Shown here: positions 57,377 to 64,000 of the stretch, one piece after another
How the letters are laid out: each line of letters opens with the position of its first letter
Numbering within the stretch: position 1 is the first letter of the stretch
From: Actinoplanes xinjiangensis
GTDB taxonomy: Bacteria; Actinomycetota; Actinomycetes; Mycobacteriales; Micromonosporaceae
NCBI RefSeq assembly: GCF_003148685.1
Contig: NZ_QGGR01000017.1
Span: 110,564-174,563, forward strand
Length of the DNA stretch: 64,000 bases
Direction: 5' to 3'
Position numbers and translations under genes: made by a program
Notes under the pieces: generated by a model
The model's input: the letters and a program-made list of their open reading frames with translations, nothing else
What the model was told of the DNA's origin: nothing
Database searches by the model: none

Positions 57377-58464
57377 CAGGCCTCCTGGGGCGCGGAGCGC
57401 AGCTGACGGCGCCACCGGGTGAACAGTTTCGGCTGGTTGAGGCCGAGGACGGCGGACGGCTGCCCGTCGCGCTCGTAAACGGCCAGGAAACTGCGCCGCT
57501 CCGGGTCGCCCTCGACGATCCGGACCGTGTCGCCGGGCGCGTGGTGGCCGGCGAACTGGATCATCACGCCGTACTGGTCGGACCAGAAGTAGGGCGGTTT
57601 CGTGACGGGCGGATCGGTGCCCAGCAGCTCCGCCACCGCGGTCGCGGGATGCTCCAGCGCGAAGGTCCAGTGCTGCGAGCCGGTGCAGTCGCCGGTGGCC
57701 ACCACTCCCGGGACGCTCGTTGCGGCGGCCAGCCCGCCCGCCGATTCCAGCCACTCCACGTTGGGGATCGCGCCGATACCGGCCACCACCAGGTCGGCCG
57801 GAAGGCGGGTGCCGTCGGCCAGTTCGACCGCCTCGATCCGATCGGTTCCGGTCAGCCCGGTCACCGGCAGGCCGGTCAGCAGCCGGACGCCGTGATCGCC
57901 GTGCAGCCGGGAGACGATCTCGCCCATCTCGGTGCCGAGCTGGCCGGCCAGGGGAGTGGGCAGGGACTCGACGACGGTGACGTCCCAGCCGAGTTTACGG
58001 GCGCTGGACGCGACCTCGGCGCCGATGAAACCGGCGCCGATCACGACGAGCCGGCCGGTCTGCTTCAGCGCTTCGCGCAGGGCGAGCGCGTCGTCCAGGG
58101 TGCGCAGCGTGTGGACGCCGAGGTGCTCGATCGGGCGGGCCCGGGCGCCGGTGGCGATGACGACGCCGTCGGCCCGGATCACCTCACCGGTGTCGAGGTG
58201 CACGGCGCGGGTCCGCGGGTCGAACCCGGTCGCGGTGACGCCCAGCCGCCAGTCGGCGCCGAGGTCCTCGCCGTCGTGGGTGAGCGCCAGGTCGGTGACC
58301 GTGACCGCGCCGGTCAGGAAGTCCTTGGAGAGCGGCGGGCGATCATAGGGCAGGTGGGGCTCCGCGCCGACGACGACGATCTCGCCCGCGAAGGACTGCC
58401 GACGCAGGGCGCGGACGGCTGCGAGACCGGCCAGGGACGCCCCGACAATCGCCACTTTATCCAC
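57376..58464 (-). CDS. FAD/NAD(P)H-dependent ferredoxin reductase
   Basis: A 362-residue BphA4-type reductase: FAD-binding VAIVGASLAGLAAVRALR, NAD-binding LVVIGAGFIGAEVASSARKL, and VVATGDCTGSQHWTFALEH. It is somewhat shorter than the usual 400 residues. The start at GTG 58464 gives a normal Rossmann N-terminus. It is the first gene of the long betaine operon and is divergent from the IclR regulator. It pairs with the Rieske ferredoxin that follows. Confidence 0.9.
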   Translation of the reverse strand: MDKVAIVGASLAGLAAVRALRRQSFAGEIVVVGAEPHLPYDRPPLSKDFLTGAVTVTDLALTHDGEDLGADWRLGVTATGFDPRTRAVHLDTGEVIRADGVVIATGARARPIEHLGVHTLRTLDDALALREALKQTGRLVVIGAGFIGAEVASSARKLGWDVTVVESLPTPLAGQLGTEMGEIVSRLHGDHGVRLLTGLPVTGLTGTDRIEAVELADGTRLPADLVVAGIGAIPNVEWLESAGGLAAATSVPGVVATGDCTGSQHWTFALEHPATAVAELLGTDPPVTKPPYFWSDQYGVMIQFAGHHAPGDTVRIVEGDPERRSFLAVYERDGQPSAVLGLNQPKLFTRWRRQLRSAPQEA

Positions 58465-58481
58465 GCAGACGACCGCCCGTC

Positions 58482-58498
58482 GTTGTGCAAAACGAAAC
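58482..58498 (-). promoter_or_regulatory. Candidate IclR operator upstream of the betaine operon
   Basis: GTTGTGCAAAACGAAAC lies 18-34 bases before the GTG of the reductase gene. It shares GTTGNGC and GAAAC with the sites at 58645 and 59514. Weaker than those two. Confidence 0.4.
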
Positions 58499-58611
58499 AG
58501 CTCGTGAGATCCGCAACAGACTGCCCGGCCCCTTGATCGATAGTCAAGAGTGCGACACCGAGCCGTCACGTCTTGCAACTTCCCGGAAATCGCAGACGAG
58601 TCTCATACGCC

Positions 58612-58638
58612 ATGAGCACCGAACGCGACTCTTGGTAA
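58612..58638 (+). other. Eight-codon mini-ORF duplicating the start of the IclR gene
   Basis: ATGAGCACCGAACGCGACTC (58612-58631) then TTGGTAA encodes MSTERDSW and a stop. It repeats, with two changes, the first 20 bases of the IclR coding sequence (58653-58672), 41 bases upstream. It may be a leader peptide or the scar of a duplicated 5' end. Confidence 0.5.
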
Positions 58639-58644
58639 CTTATT

Positions 58645-58661
58645 GTTGCGCTATGAGCAAC
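58645..58661 (+). promoter_or_regulatory. Palindrome overlapping the IclR start, candidate operator
   Basis: GTTGC-N7-GCAAC is a perfect 5-bp-arm inverted repeat that includes the ATG at 58653. GTTGCGCTATGAGCAACGAA matches GTTGCGCTCTGTGAAACGCA at 59514 at 16 of 20 positions. Binding here would block the regulator's own gene. Confidence 0.5.
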
Positions 58662-59453
58662 GAACGCGAGTCGGGTCCGGCGCTCGTCCAGTCCGTCGAC
58701 CGGGCATTGAACATCCTCGAAATCTTGGCACGGCGCCGTGCGGCCGGTGTCACCGAGATCGGCAAAGAGCTCGGCGTGCACAAATCCACCGCGTTCCGCC
58801 TGCTCGCGGCGCTGGAGGCGCGGGGTTTCGTGGAGCAGGCCCAGGACCGCGGCAGCTACCGTCTCGGTCTCGGCGTGGTCCGCCTCGCCGGCGCGGTCAC
58901 CGCCCAGCTCGACCTCAGCCGCCAGGGCCACGAGGCCTGCGACCGGCTCGCCGCCGACCTGGGCGAGACCGTCAACATCGCGATCCTCGACAGCAACCGC
59001 GCCGTCAACATCACCCAGAGCCGTGGTGCCGCCTCGGTCGCCAGCCACAACTGGGTCGGCCGGCAGACCCCGCTGCACGCCACCTCCAGCGGCAAGATCC
59101 TGCTCGCGCACGCGCCGTCGGAGGTGCGGGCCGCGGTGTTCGCCGAGCCTCCGCAGCGGTTCACCGACGCGACCGTCACCGGGGAGGACGAGCTCTCCGC
59201 CGAGCTCGACCGGGCCCGCGCCGAGGGCTGGGCCTGCACGTCCGAGGAGTACGAGGTGGGCCTCAACGCGGTGGCCGCGCCGATCCGGGGTGCCGACGGT
59301 GCGGTGATCGCGGCCATCAGTGTCTCCGGCCCGGCGTACCGCCTGGACCGGGACGCCTTCCCGGCGATCGCGAAGCGGGTGATCGCCGCGGCCGACGAGG
59401 TGAGCGGGCGGATGGGCTGGGTGCCCCCGCTGCGGCAGGCGACGCACCTTTAA
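58653..59453 (+). CDS. IclR-family regulator of the betaine locus
   Basis: A 266-residue IclR protein: winged helix (VQSVDRALNILEILARRRAA, VTEIGKELGVHKSTAFRLLA) and effector domain (HATSSGKILLAHAP, EEYEVGLNAVAAPIRGADGA, VSGPAYRLDRD). ATG 58653 gives the usual 10-residue lead before VQSVDRAL. It lies between the minus-strand uptake/oxidation operon and the plus-strand demethylation genes. The shared palindromes suggest it controls both, sensing betaine or a breakdown product. Confidence 0.92.
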   Translation: MSNERESGPALVQSVDRALNILEILARRRAAGVTEIGKELGVHKSTAFRLLAALEARGFVEQAQDRGSYRLGLGVVRLAGAVTAQLDLSRQGHEACDRLAADLGETVNIAILDSNRAVNITQSRGAASVASHNWVGRQTPLHATSSGKILLAHAPSEVRAAVFAEPPQRFTDATVTGEDELSAELDRARAEGWACTSEEYEVGLNAVAAPIRGADGAVIAAISVSGPAYRLDRDAFPAIAKRVIAAADEVSGRMGWVPPLRQATHL

Positions 59454-59514
59454 CAATCGGCGCCTTGACGCCGGTCCCGCGGTTCGTCGAAGCTGTTGCG
59501 TATTCCAAGCGGTG

Positions 59515-59534
59515 TTGCGCTCTGTGAAACGCAA
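59515..59534 (+). promoter_or_regulatory. Palindrome upstream of the demethylation genes, candidate IclR operator
   Basis: TTGCG-N10-CGCAA lies directly before and partly within the ribosome-binding site (AAGGAC) of the dehydrogenase gene. A second GTTGCG half-site is at 59495, 19 bases upstream. Confidence 0.45.
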
Positions 59535-59542
59535 GGACTGCC

Positions 59543-61948
59543 ATGAACCCTCGTGTAGTCGTCATCGGCGCCGGCGTCGTCGGCAGCGCCCTCGCGGACG
59601 AGCTGACCGAACGCGGCTGGACCGATGTCACCGTGGTCGACCAGGGCCCGCTCTTCACCCCCGGCGGCTCCAGCTCGCACGCCCCCGGCCTGGTCTTCCA
59701 GACCAACCCGTCGAAGACCATGACCGAGCTGGCGTCGTACACGGTCGCCAAGCTCAGCGGCCTCACGCTCGACGGACAGTGGTGTTTCCGGCAGGTCGGC
59801 GGCCTCGAGGTGGCCACCACCGAGGCCCGTCTGCACGACCTCAGGCGCAAACACGGCCTGGCCACCTCGTGGGGTGTCGAGGGCGCCCTGCTCGACCCCG
59901 CCGAGTGCGCCGCCCTGCACCCGCTCCTCTCCGCCGAGAAGATCCTCGGCGGCTTCCACGTCCCCACCGACGGGCTCGCCAAGGCGGTCCGCGCCGTCGA
60001 GGCCCAGGCCCGGCGGGCGATCGGGCGCGGCGCCCGGTTCCTCGGCGGGCACACCGTCACCGGCGTCGCCCAGCAGGGCGGCCGGGTCACCGGCGTCGAG
60101 ACCGACCAGGGTGTCATCCCGGCCGACGTGGTCGTCTGCGCGGCCGGTTTCTGGGGCCCCCGGGTCGGCGAGATGGCCGGCCTGACCATCCCGCTGCTGC
60201 CGCTGGCCCATCAGTACGCCAAGACCGGCCCCGTCCCCACCATGGCCGGCGTGAACGACCTGGTCCTGGAGGCGAGCAGGCCCATCCTCCGCCACCAGGA
60301 CCAGGATCTCTACTACCGGGAACACGGCGACCGGATCGGGATCGGCTACTACGGGCACCGGCCCATGCCGGCCGATCTCGGCAACCTCGGCGCGGCGATG
60401 CCGAGCGTCCTCGACTTCACCGCCGAGGATTTCGCGCCCGCCTGGACCGCGAGCGTCGACCTGATGCCCGGCCTGGCCGCCACGTCCGTCGAGGAGGGGA
60501 TGAACGGCATCTTCTCGTTCACCGCCGACGGGTTCCCGCTGATCGGCGAACACCGCGACCTGGCCGGGTTCTGGGTCGCCGAGGCGGTCTGGGTCACCCA
60601 CTCCGCCGGTGTCGCCCGGGCGCTCGCGCAGTGGCTGGTCGACGGGCAGCCCGGGATCGACCTGCACGAGGCCGACCTGCACCGGTTCGAGCAGGTGCAG
60701 CTGGCGCCGGACTACGTCGAGGAGAGAGCCAGGCAGAACTTCATCGAGGTGTACGACATAGTGCACCCGTTGCAGCCGATGGAACGCCCGCGCCCGCTGC
60801 GGACCAGCCCGTTCCACGCCCGGCAGCAGGACCTCGGCGCCGTCTTCCTGGAAGGCGCCGGATGGGAACGGCCCTACTGGTACACCGCCAACCCGCCCGC
60901 CCCGGACCTGCCCGCCCGCGACGACTGGTCGGCCCGCTACTGGTCACCGATCGCCGCCACCGAAGCGAGGATCACCCGGGAACGGGTGGCGATGTACGAC
61001 ATGACGCCACTCAAGCGCCTGGAGGTCAGCGGGCCCGGGGCGCTGGACTTCCTCCAGTACCTGACGACCAACAACCTCGACAAGTCGGTCGGCTCTGTCA
61101 CGTACACCCTGATGCTCGGTTTCGACGGCGGGATCCGCAGTGACCTGACCGTCGCGCGTCTCGGACCGCAGGTCTTCCAGGTCGGTGCCAACGGGCCGCT
61201 CGACGAGGACTGGATGCGGCGGCACGCCCCCGACACCGTGCAGATCCGCGACATCACCGGCGGAACCTGCTGCATCGGACTGTGGGGACCGCTCGCCCGG
61301 CACGTGCTTCAGCCACTGACCCGCACCGACTTCTCGCACGAGGCCGTCAGGTACTTCCGGGCGCAGCGGGCCTTCATCGGCGAGGTGCCGGTCACCGCGA
61401 TGCGCCTGTCCTACGTCGGTGAACTCGGGTGGGAGATCTACACCAGTGCCGACCTGGGACTACGGCTGTGGGACACGCTGTGGGAGGCCGGGCTTGCGCA
61501 CGGGATCATCGCGGCCGGGCGCAGCGCCTTCAACAGCCTGCGCCTGGAGAAGGGCTACCGGTCGTGGGGCACCGACATGACGACCGAGCACGACCCGGTC
61601 TCGGCGGGCCTGGAGTTCGCGGTCCGGATGGACAAGGGCGACTTCATCGGCCGCGCCGCTCTCTCCACCGTCGCGAAGCAACGGCGTCTCACCTGTCTCA
61701 CCCTGGACGATCCGGCTGCCGTCGTGATGGGTAAGGAACCGGTGTACGCCGGCGGCGCCCCGGTCGGCTACGTCACCAGCGCGTCCTACGGATACACCAT
61801 CGGCCGCACCGTCGCGTACGCATGGCTTCCCGCAGCTCTCTCCGTCCCCGGCACGACCGTCGACGTCGAGTACTTCGGCGAACGGCTCCCGGCGACCGTG
61901 GCGGCCGAGCCGCTGTTCGACCCGAAGATGGAACGCATCCGCCGATAG
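59543..61948 (+). CDS. Dimethylglycine/sarcosine dehydrogenase-type flavoprotein with GcvT domain
   Basis: An 801-residue protein. The FAD half begins VVVIGAGVVGSALADELTER, with GGSSSHAPGLVFQTN and FTADGFPLIGEHRDLAGFWV. The second half is a GcvT-type folate-binding domain (RERVAMYDMTPLKRLEVSGP, MRLSYVGELGWEIYTSADLG, RLEKGYRSWGTDM). This is the DMGDH/SARDH architecture. As SoxBDAG handles sarcosine, this one most likely oxidises dimethylglycine to sarcosine, passing the carbon to tetrahydrofolate. It has a good AAGGAC site and is followed by gbcA after ten bases. Confidence 0.9.
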   Translation: MNPRVVVIGAGVVGSALADELTERGWTDVTVVDQGPLFTPGGSSSHAPGLVFQTNPSKTMTELASYTVAKLSGLTLDGQWCFRQVGGLEVATTEARLHDLRRKHGLATSWGVEGALLDPAECAALHPLLSAEKILGGFHVPTDGLAKAVRAVEAQARRAIGRGARFLGGHTVTGVAQQGGRVTGVETDQGVIPADVVVCAAGFWGPRVGEMAGLTIPLLPLAHQYAKTGPVPTMAGVNDLVLEASRPILRHQDQDLYYREHGDRIGIGYYGHRPMPADLGNLGAAMPSVLDFTAEDFAPAWTASVDLMPGLAATSVEEGMNGIFSFTADGFPLIGEHRDLAGFWVAEAVWVTHSAGVARALAQWLVDGQPGIDLHEADLHRFEQVQLAPDYVEERARQNFIEVYDIVHPLQPMERPRPLRTSPFHARQQDLGAVFLEGAGWERPYWYTANPPAPDLPARDDWSARYWSPIAATEARITRERVAMYDMTPLKRLEVSGPGALDFLQYLTTNNLDKSVGSVTYTLMLGFDGGIRSDLTVARLGPQVFQVGANGPLDEDWMRRHAPDTVQIRDITGGTCCIGLWGPLARHVLQPLTRTDFSHEAVRYFRAQRAFIGEVPVTAMRLSYVGELGWEIYTSADLGLRLWDTLWEAGLAHGIIAAGRSAFNSLRLEKGYRSWGTDMTTEHDPVSAGLEFAVRMDKGDFIGRAALSTVAKQRRLTCLTLDDPAAVVMGKEPVYAGGAPVGYVTSASYGYTIGRTVAYAWLPAALSVPGTTVDVEYFGERLPATVAAEPLFDPKMERIRR

Positions 61949-61958
61949 AGGTGTCACC

Positions 61959-63071
61959 GTGACCGCCAGCCTCATCCCCACCCTCCCCGGCCACTACTAC
62001 ACCGACCCCGCGATCTTCTCCCTCGAACAGTCGCGGATCTTCGAGACCATGTGGTTCTGCGCGGTCCGCGCCGCCGACCTGCCGAACCCCGGCAGCTTCA
62101 AGTCGGTGGAGATCGGCCGGGAGAGCGTCCTCATCGTCCGCGGGCGCAACGGTGCGCTGCGCGCGTTCCTCAACATCTGCCGGCACCGGGGCGCGAAACT
62201 GTGCACCGAGGAGACCGGCGAGGTGAAGCGGGCGTTCCAGTGCCCGTACCACGCGTGGACGTACGGCCTCGACGGCAAACTCATCGCCGCGCCCAACCTG
62301 ACCAGGATGCCGGACATCGACCGCGTCGAGTACGGCTTGGTGAACGTGCACCTGCGGGAGTGGATCGGGTACGTGTGGGTGTGCCTGGCCGACGAGCCGC
62401 CGCCGTTCGAGGACGACGTGATGGGCGCCGTCACCGAACGGCTCGGGACCCTGGCGGCGATCGACGCGTACGACATCGACACCCTCCAGGTCGGCCGGCG
62501 CATCACCTACGACGTGAAGGCCAACTGGAAGCTGATCGTCGAGAACTTCATGGAGTGCTACCACTGCGCGACCATCCACCCCGAACTGGTGGAGGTGCTG
62601 CCCGAGTTCGCCGACGGATACGCCGCCCAGTACTACGTGGGCCACGGCGCCGAATTCGGCACCGGCATCCAGGGTTTCACCGTCGACGGCTCGGAGGGTT
62701 TCGACAGGCTCCCCGGCGTGACCGACGACCAGGACCGGCGCTACTACGCCATCACCATCAAGCCGCAGGTCTTCGTCAACCTGGTCCCCGACCACATCAT
62801 CCTGCACCGCATGTACCCGGTGGCCGCCGACCGCACCATCGTCGAATGCGACTGGCTGTACTCCCACGAGGTGGTCACCTCCGGCCGTGACGTGTCCCGC
62901 TCGGTGGAGCTGTTCCACCGCGTGAACGTCCAGGATTTCGACGCGTGCGAGCGCTGCCAGCCCGCGATGAGCTCCCGCGCCTACGCCCGGGGCGGTGTCC
63001 TGGTCCCCTCCGAACACCACATCGGCGCCTTCCACAACTGGGTAACCACCCGCCTCACCCCCACCCCCTAA
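61959..63071 (+). CDS. gbcA: Glycine betaine demethylase, Rieske oxygenase subunit
   Basis: A 370-residue Rieske oxygenase alpha subunit. The Rieske centre is CRHRGAKLC with CPYHAWTYGLDG. The mononuclear iron site is ENFMECYHCATIHPEL with two His and, further on, the C-terminal QVFVNLVPDHIILHRMYPVA. It resembles GbcA, which removes a methyl group from glycine betaine to give dimethylglycine and formaldehyde. It starts at GTG 61959 behind GAGGTG. No reductase gene follows it; the ferredoxin and reductase at 57035-58464 are the likely partners. Confidence 0.93.
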   Translation: MTASLIPTLPGHYYTDPAIFSLEQSRIFETMWFCAVRAADLPNPGSFKSVEIGRESVLIVRGRNGALRAFLNICRHRGAKLCTEETGEVKRAFQCPYHAWTYGLDGKLIAAPNLTRMPDIDRVEYGLVNVHLREWIGYVWVCLADEPPPFEDDVMGAVTERLGTLAAIDAYDIDTLQVGRRITYDVKANWKLIVENFMECYHCATIHPELVEVLPEFADGYAAQYYVGHGAEFGTGIQGFTVDGSEGFDRLPGVTDDQDRRYYAITIKPQVFVNLVPDHIILHRMYPVAADRTIVECDWLYSHEVVTSGRDVSRSVELFHRVNVQDFDACERCQPAMSSRAYARGGVLVPSEHHIGAFHNWVTTRLTPTP

Positions 63072-63161
63072 CCCCTCCGCCCACCGACCCCGCGTCGCAC
63101 GCCGGCCACTCCCCGCAACGCACCCCACCACCCCCACCGGCACCCGGCCCCCGCCAGTCCC

Positions 63162-63284
63162 CGGTCCTTGCGGGTCTTCGGTCCTTGCGGGTCTCCGGTC
63201 CTTGCCCGGTGCTCCCGTTCCCGCCGCTGCCCCCACCTTGCTGGCCCCCTTTCTTGCCGGCGCCCCGTTCTTGCCGGTGCTTCG
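63162..63284. repeat. Two blocks of 17-nt tandem repeats
   Basis: CGGTCCTTGCGGGTCTT (63162), CGGTCCTTGCGGGTCTC (63179) and a degenerate third (63196). About 55 bases later TTCTTGCCGGCGCCCCG (63251) and TTCTTGCCGGTGCTTCG (63268). Both blocks share the 17-nt period and a CTTGC core. Confidence 0.8.
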
Positions 63285-63400
63285 CCCCCGCCGATCCCGC
63301 CCTCGCTGGTGCCCCGCGCCAGCGGTTCCCCGTGACGCGACAACCGTCGTCGCCGCCGATCCTCCTGCGACAGCGCCCACCCTTCGGCAAACGATGACCC

Positions 63401-63530
63401 GAGCACACGATCGCTCTTTGTGTGCTCCGGCCCCCGTCATGGCGGTGATGGGCGATCACGTTATGCGGATTGTGGGCTTCCACCCCCGCCATAGCGATGA
63501 CCAGCGCACACGATCGGCCAATGTGTGCTG
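63401..63530. repeat. Hairpin-repeat cluster related to 19312-19443
   Basis: GAGCACAC/GTGTGCTC arms around an 11-base loop (63401-63427); a weak middle copy (about 63450-63480); and GCACAC/GTGTGC arms (63506-63528). The spacers contain GTCATGGC and GATGACC, as in the other cluster. Confidence 0.75.
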
Positions 63531-63776
63531 CCACCACCGTGCCCTCCAACGGACGCGCCGGTCCCGAAGACCGTAACCACCGTCCACCGAGACCGGCGTC
63601 ACCAACATCGAGTCACACCTCCCCCGCCTGGCAAGCCGACCTCGACGACCGCGAACATCAACCCGCGACGGAAACCGCGACATGCCACCAGCGACGCGAA
63701 AGCCGCCACACCCCAGCCCGCGCCCCTCCACACCGCAGGCATCCGTGCCGAAACCCCCGGCTCCCGGTGCAAACCG

Positions 63777-63902
63777 ATCTTGCCCGGCTGGCCCACACCG
63801 CTGTCTCAGCGCGGCTGAGACAGCGGTGCGAACCAGCCGGATCTTCCTGGCTGGTTCCCACCGCTGTTTCGAAGGCCGTGAGACAGCGGTGGGAGCCAGC
63901 TG
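63777..63902. repeat. Two tandem copies of a 63-bp palindromic element
   Basis: Each unit begins GATCTT, contains GGCTGG and is an extended inverted repeat around ACCGCTGT...ACAGCGGT. In the first copy the arms CACCGCTGTCTCAGC (63796-63810) and GCTGAGACAGCGGTG (63814-63828) pair perfectly with a 3-base loop. The second copy starts 63 bases later and has one mismatch in its core stem. It could serve as a terminator, but the tandem structure suggests a repeat family. Confidence 0.85.
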
Positions 63903-63954
63903 GATCGGGACTGTAAAAAGAACGGTGTAACTCCTGATCAAGGAGACGCACCTG

Positions 63955-64000
63955 ATGACCATGACGACCGAGGCCGTGGATACTTCCGCGGTGGCCAAGA
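63955..64000 (+). CDS. Start of an unidentified gene, cut by the window edge
   Basis: AAGGAG at 63940-63945 is followed nine bases later by ATG 63955 (a second ATG is at 63961), giving MTMTTEAVDTSAVAK before the sequence ends. The strong ribosome-binding site supports a real gene. Too little is visible to name it. Confidence 0.6.
   Translation, partial: MTMTTEAVDTSAVAK

Larger units (their letters stand above)
63072..63954. other. 883-bp repeat-rich region without a convincing gene
   Basis: Open frames here are Pro/Arg-rich and lack ribosome-binding sites or family motifs. The region holds two blocks of 17-nt tandem repeats, a hairpin-repeat cluster (63401-63530) and a pair of long palindromic units (63777-63902). 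It probably contains the terminator of gbcA and the promoter of the next gene. Confidence 0.7.

Noticed and set aside
58464..58653. Glycine riboswitch searched for between the divergent betaine arms
   Set aside because: No paired aptamer-like structure or conserved purine-rich cores were seen; palindromic protein sites explain the region better.

Overview
The window is very GC-rich, with overlapping ATGA/GTGA gene junctions, GTG starts and a four-gene 'conservon'. It is almost certainly from an actinomycete. The conservon, the heterotetrameric sarcosine oxidase set and the type VII-style toxin cassette suggest a filamentous genus such as Actinoplanes or another Micromonosporaceae; that assignment is inference. 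No rRNA, tRNA, CRISPR array, insertion sequence or origin was seen.

Region 1 (1-2.05 kb): the start of an ABC permease gene and its substrate-binding lipoprotein gene, divergent from a PcaR-like IclR regulator with a small palindrome between them.

Region 2 (2.07-13 kb) is a conflict island. A minus-strand cassette encodes a YbaB-like protein, a WXG100-like protein and a 1,900-residue toxin with two papain-fold (Tox-PL) domains and a C-terminal RNase-like domain, followed by small probable immunity genes. Divergent from it are two tandem paralogues, each combining an Imm35-like part, a YwqJ-like deaminase and a SUKH-3-like part.

Region 3 (13-40.1 kb) looks like one cell-surface glycan and signalling locus. 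It holds a degenerate kinase-REC-HPt protein, a flippase, an unusual P-loop kinase, an OmpR-type regulator, four glycosyltransferases plus one truncated one, a secreted Cys-repeat protein, two histidine kinases, a secreted membrane-anchored protein with a paralogue at 13.1 kb, two large GT-C-like membrane proteins (one AftD-like), a secreted metallophosphoesterase and an EAL protein. Several of its promoter regions carry contiguous 11-nt direct repeats with a TCA core, the arrangement expected for an OmpR/PhoP-type operator.

Region 4 (40-45 kb): a cvnABCD conservon followed, in the same operon, by a glycine-betaine-type binding lipoprotein.

Region 5 (45-63 kb) encodes a complete choline-to-glycine pathway. 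An eleven-gene, mostly translationally coupled minus-strand operon supplies ferredoxin reductase, Rieske ferredoxin, choline dehydrogenase, betaine aldehyde dehydrogenase, a betaine ABC transporter and sarcosine oxidase BDAG. Divergent from it are an IclR regulator, a dimethylglycine/sarcosine dehydrogenase and a GbcA-type betaine demethylase. Shared GTTGCG-type sites suggest the IclR protein controls both arms.

The last 0.9 kb is non-coding, full of tandem and inverted repeats, and ends with the first codons of another gene.
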